Below are positions 63,342-64,000 of a stretch of DNA of 64,000 nt, piece by piece. Each line of letters opens with the position of its first letter. Position 1 is the stretch's first letter. The DNA comes from Acidipropionibacterium thoenii DSM 20276 (GTDB lineage: Bacteria; Actinomycetota; Actinomycetes; Propionibacteriales; Propionibacteriaceae). Under the pieces are notes generated by a model, which did no database searches, was not told the origin of the DNA, and worked only from the letters and a program-made list of their open reading frames with translations. The translations under genes were made by a program, and so were the position numbers. Location of the stretch: NCBI RefSeq assembly GCF_000423445.1, contig NZ_KE384019.1, positions 62,001 to 126,000 on the forward strand, given 5' to 3'.

Positions 63342-64000
63342 ATGAGCAGGCAGACCGAGTTCGTCCTGCGTTCCATGGAGGAGCGCAACATCCGATTCGT
63401 GCGACTGTGGTTCGCCGATGTCCTGGGATCGTTGAAGTCGGTGGCCATCCCGCCGACCGAGGTGGAGGGCGCCTTCGCCGAGGGAGTCGGCTTCGACGGG
63501 TCGGCCGTGGAGGGCTACACCCGGGTCTATGAGTCGGACATGGTGGCCCATCCTGATCCCGCCACCTTCCAGATGCTGCCCTGGCGGCAGGGCACCGGCA
63601 CCGCCAGGATGTTCTGCGACATCTGCAATCCCGACGGGACCCCCAGTTATGTCGACCCCCGCTACGTCCTCAAGCGGGCCCTGGCGAAGGCTGCCGGCAA
63701 GGGGTTCACCTTCTACTGCCACCCCGAGATCGAGTTCTACCTGCTCACCGAGGATCACAAGGCCGGTACCAGGCCGCAACCGTTGGATGACGGTGGCTAC
63801 TTCGACCACACCACCCTGGGCGCCGGCACCGACTTCCGTCGCGACTCCATCACGATGCTCGAGCAGATGGGGATCTCGGTGGAGTTCTCCCACCATGAGG
63901 CCGGCCCCGGGCAGCACGAGATCGATCTGCGGTACGCCGACGCGCTGACGATGGCCGACAACATCATGACCTTCCGGGTGGTGATCCGCGAGGTCGCCGC
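63342..64000 (+). CDS. glnA2: Glutamine synthetase, GlnA2-like (3' partial)
   Basis: The first 219 codons of a type I glutamine synthetase, open to the right edge. The beta-Grasp N-terminus is RFVRLWFADVLGSLKSVAIPPTEVEGAFAEGVGFDGSAVEGY, then DMVAHPDPATFQMLPWRQG. The metal-site Glu region is FYCHPEIEFYLL, and ISVEFSHHEAGPGQHEIDLRYADAL follows. The SLKSV and FSHHEAGPGQHEI wording matches the GlnA2 group of actinobacteria rather than GlnA1. ATG 63342 gives the correct N-terminus. Catalyses ATP-dependent glutamine formation, or a related gamma-glutamylation. Confidence 0.93.
   Translation, partial: MSRQTEFVLRSMEERNIRFVRLWFADVLGSLKSVAIPPTEVEGAFAEGVGFDGSAVEGYTRVYESDMVAHPDPATFQMLPWRQGTGTARMFCDICNPDGTPSYVDPRYVLKRALAKAAGKGFTFYCHPEIEFYLLTEDHKAGTRPQPLDDGGYFDHTTLGAGTDFRRDSITMLEQMGISVEFSHHEAGPGQHEIDLRYADALTMADNIMTFRVVIREVA

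Noticed and set aside
1-64000. CRISPR arrays, tRNA or rRNA genes, prophage
   Set aside because: No direct-repeat/spacer pattern, tRNA cloverleaf or rRNA motif was recognised; only rnpB was found among RNA genes.

Overview
The window is high-GC DNA with the gene density, GTG starts, ATGA/GTGA overlaps and gene families of an actinobacterium: two-sequence actinobacterial DapD, GlnA2-type glutamine synthetase, MapB-type methionine aminopeptidase, GlgM-type glycosyltransferase, DUF3117 and DUF2510 proteins, and class A RNase P RNA. Together with the E. coli-like PntA/PntB pair, this suits a Propionibacteriaceae member such as Acidipropionibacterium. That genus is an inference from gene content; no 16S rRNA is present.

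Layout. (1) 1-8.7 kb: an L-arabinose/pentulose operon on +, comprising an AraL-like HAD phosphatase (5' end outside the window), an FGGY kinase, AraM-like glycerol-1-phosphate dehydrogenase, AraB, AraD and transketolase. Each long intercistronic gap holds a GC-rich hairpin, and a terminator follows. (2) 8.8-13.8 kb: a MarR/MFS exporter pair with a double palindromic operator, then pntA-pntB. (3) 13.8-28 kb: housekeeping and cell-envelope genes. These are a serine hydrolase, a VanW protein, ferredoxin, the succinylase branch of lysine/DAP synthesis (dapC, dapD, dapE, dapA), glgA/glgC, a VKOR-family protein, an O-methyltransferase and tatB. (4) 28-44.4 kb: Mrp, DUF1003 and CBS proteins; a CtaA-like membrane protein; two APC permeases with aminopeptidase P, a class III aminotransferase and a nitrilase-family amidase (an amine or omega-amino-acid module); a zinc-ribbon protein; rnpB; a HIRAN-like protein; CorA; and a rhomboid-like protein.

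(5) 44.4-50 kb: a dipeptide/oligopeptide-type ABC importer. It is preceded by a ten-codon leader peptide, MFVRMCCCCR, with four consecutive Cys codons. This suggests cysteine-responsive control. The second permease gene has an in-frame amber codon.

(6) 50.9-62.3 kb, between map and a DUF2510 gene/glnA2: an accessory island, visibly lower in GC in places. It carries a NarL-type two-component system, a small hydrophobic ORF, an ABC exporter with two novel membrane subunits, and a five-gene unit. That unit encodes a small secreted Cys-containing protein with beta/gamma-crystallin-like Greek-key character, a lipoprotein, a peptidoglycan-binding membrane-fusion protein, a MacB-type ATPase and a FtsX/MacB permease. 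Degraded copies of the permease 3' end with adjoining IS481-like transposase remnant, and of the DUF2510 gene 3' end, lie inside the island. They imply an old duplication in which the first copy decayed. This unit is the best candidate here for an undescribed secretion or antagonism system.
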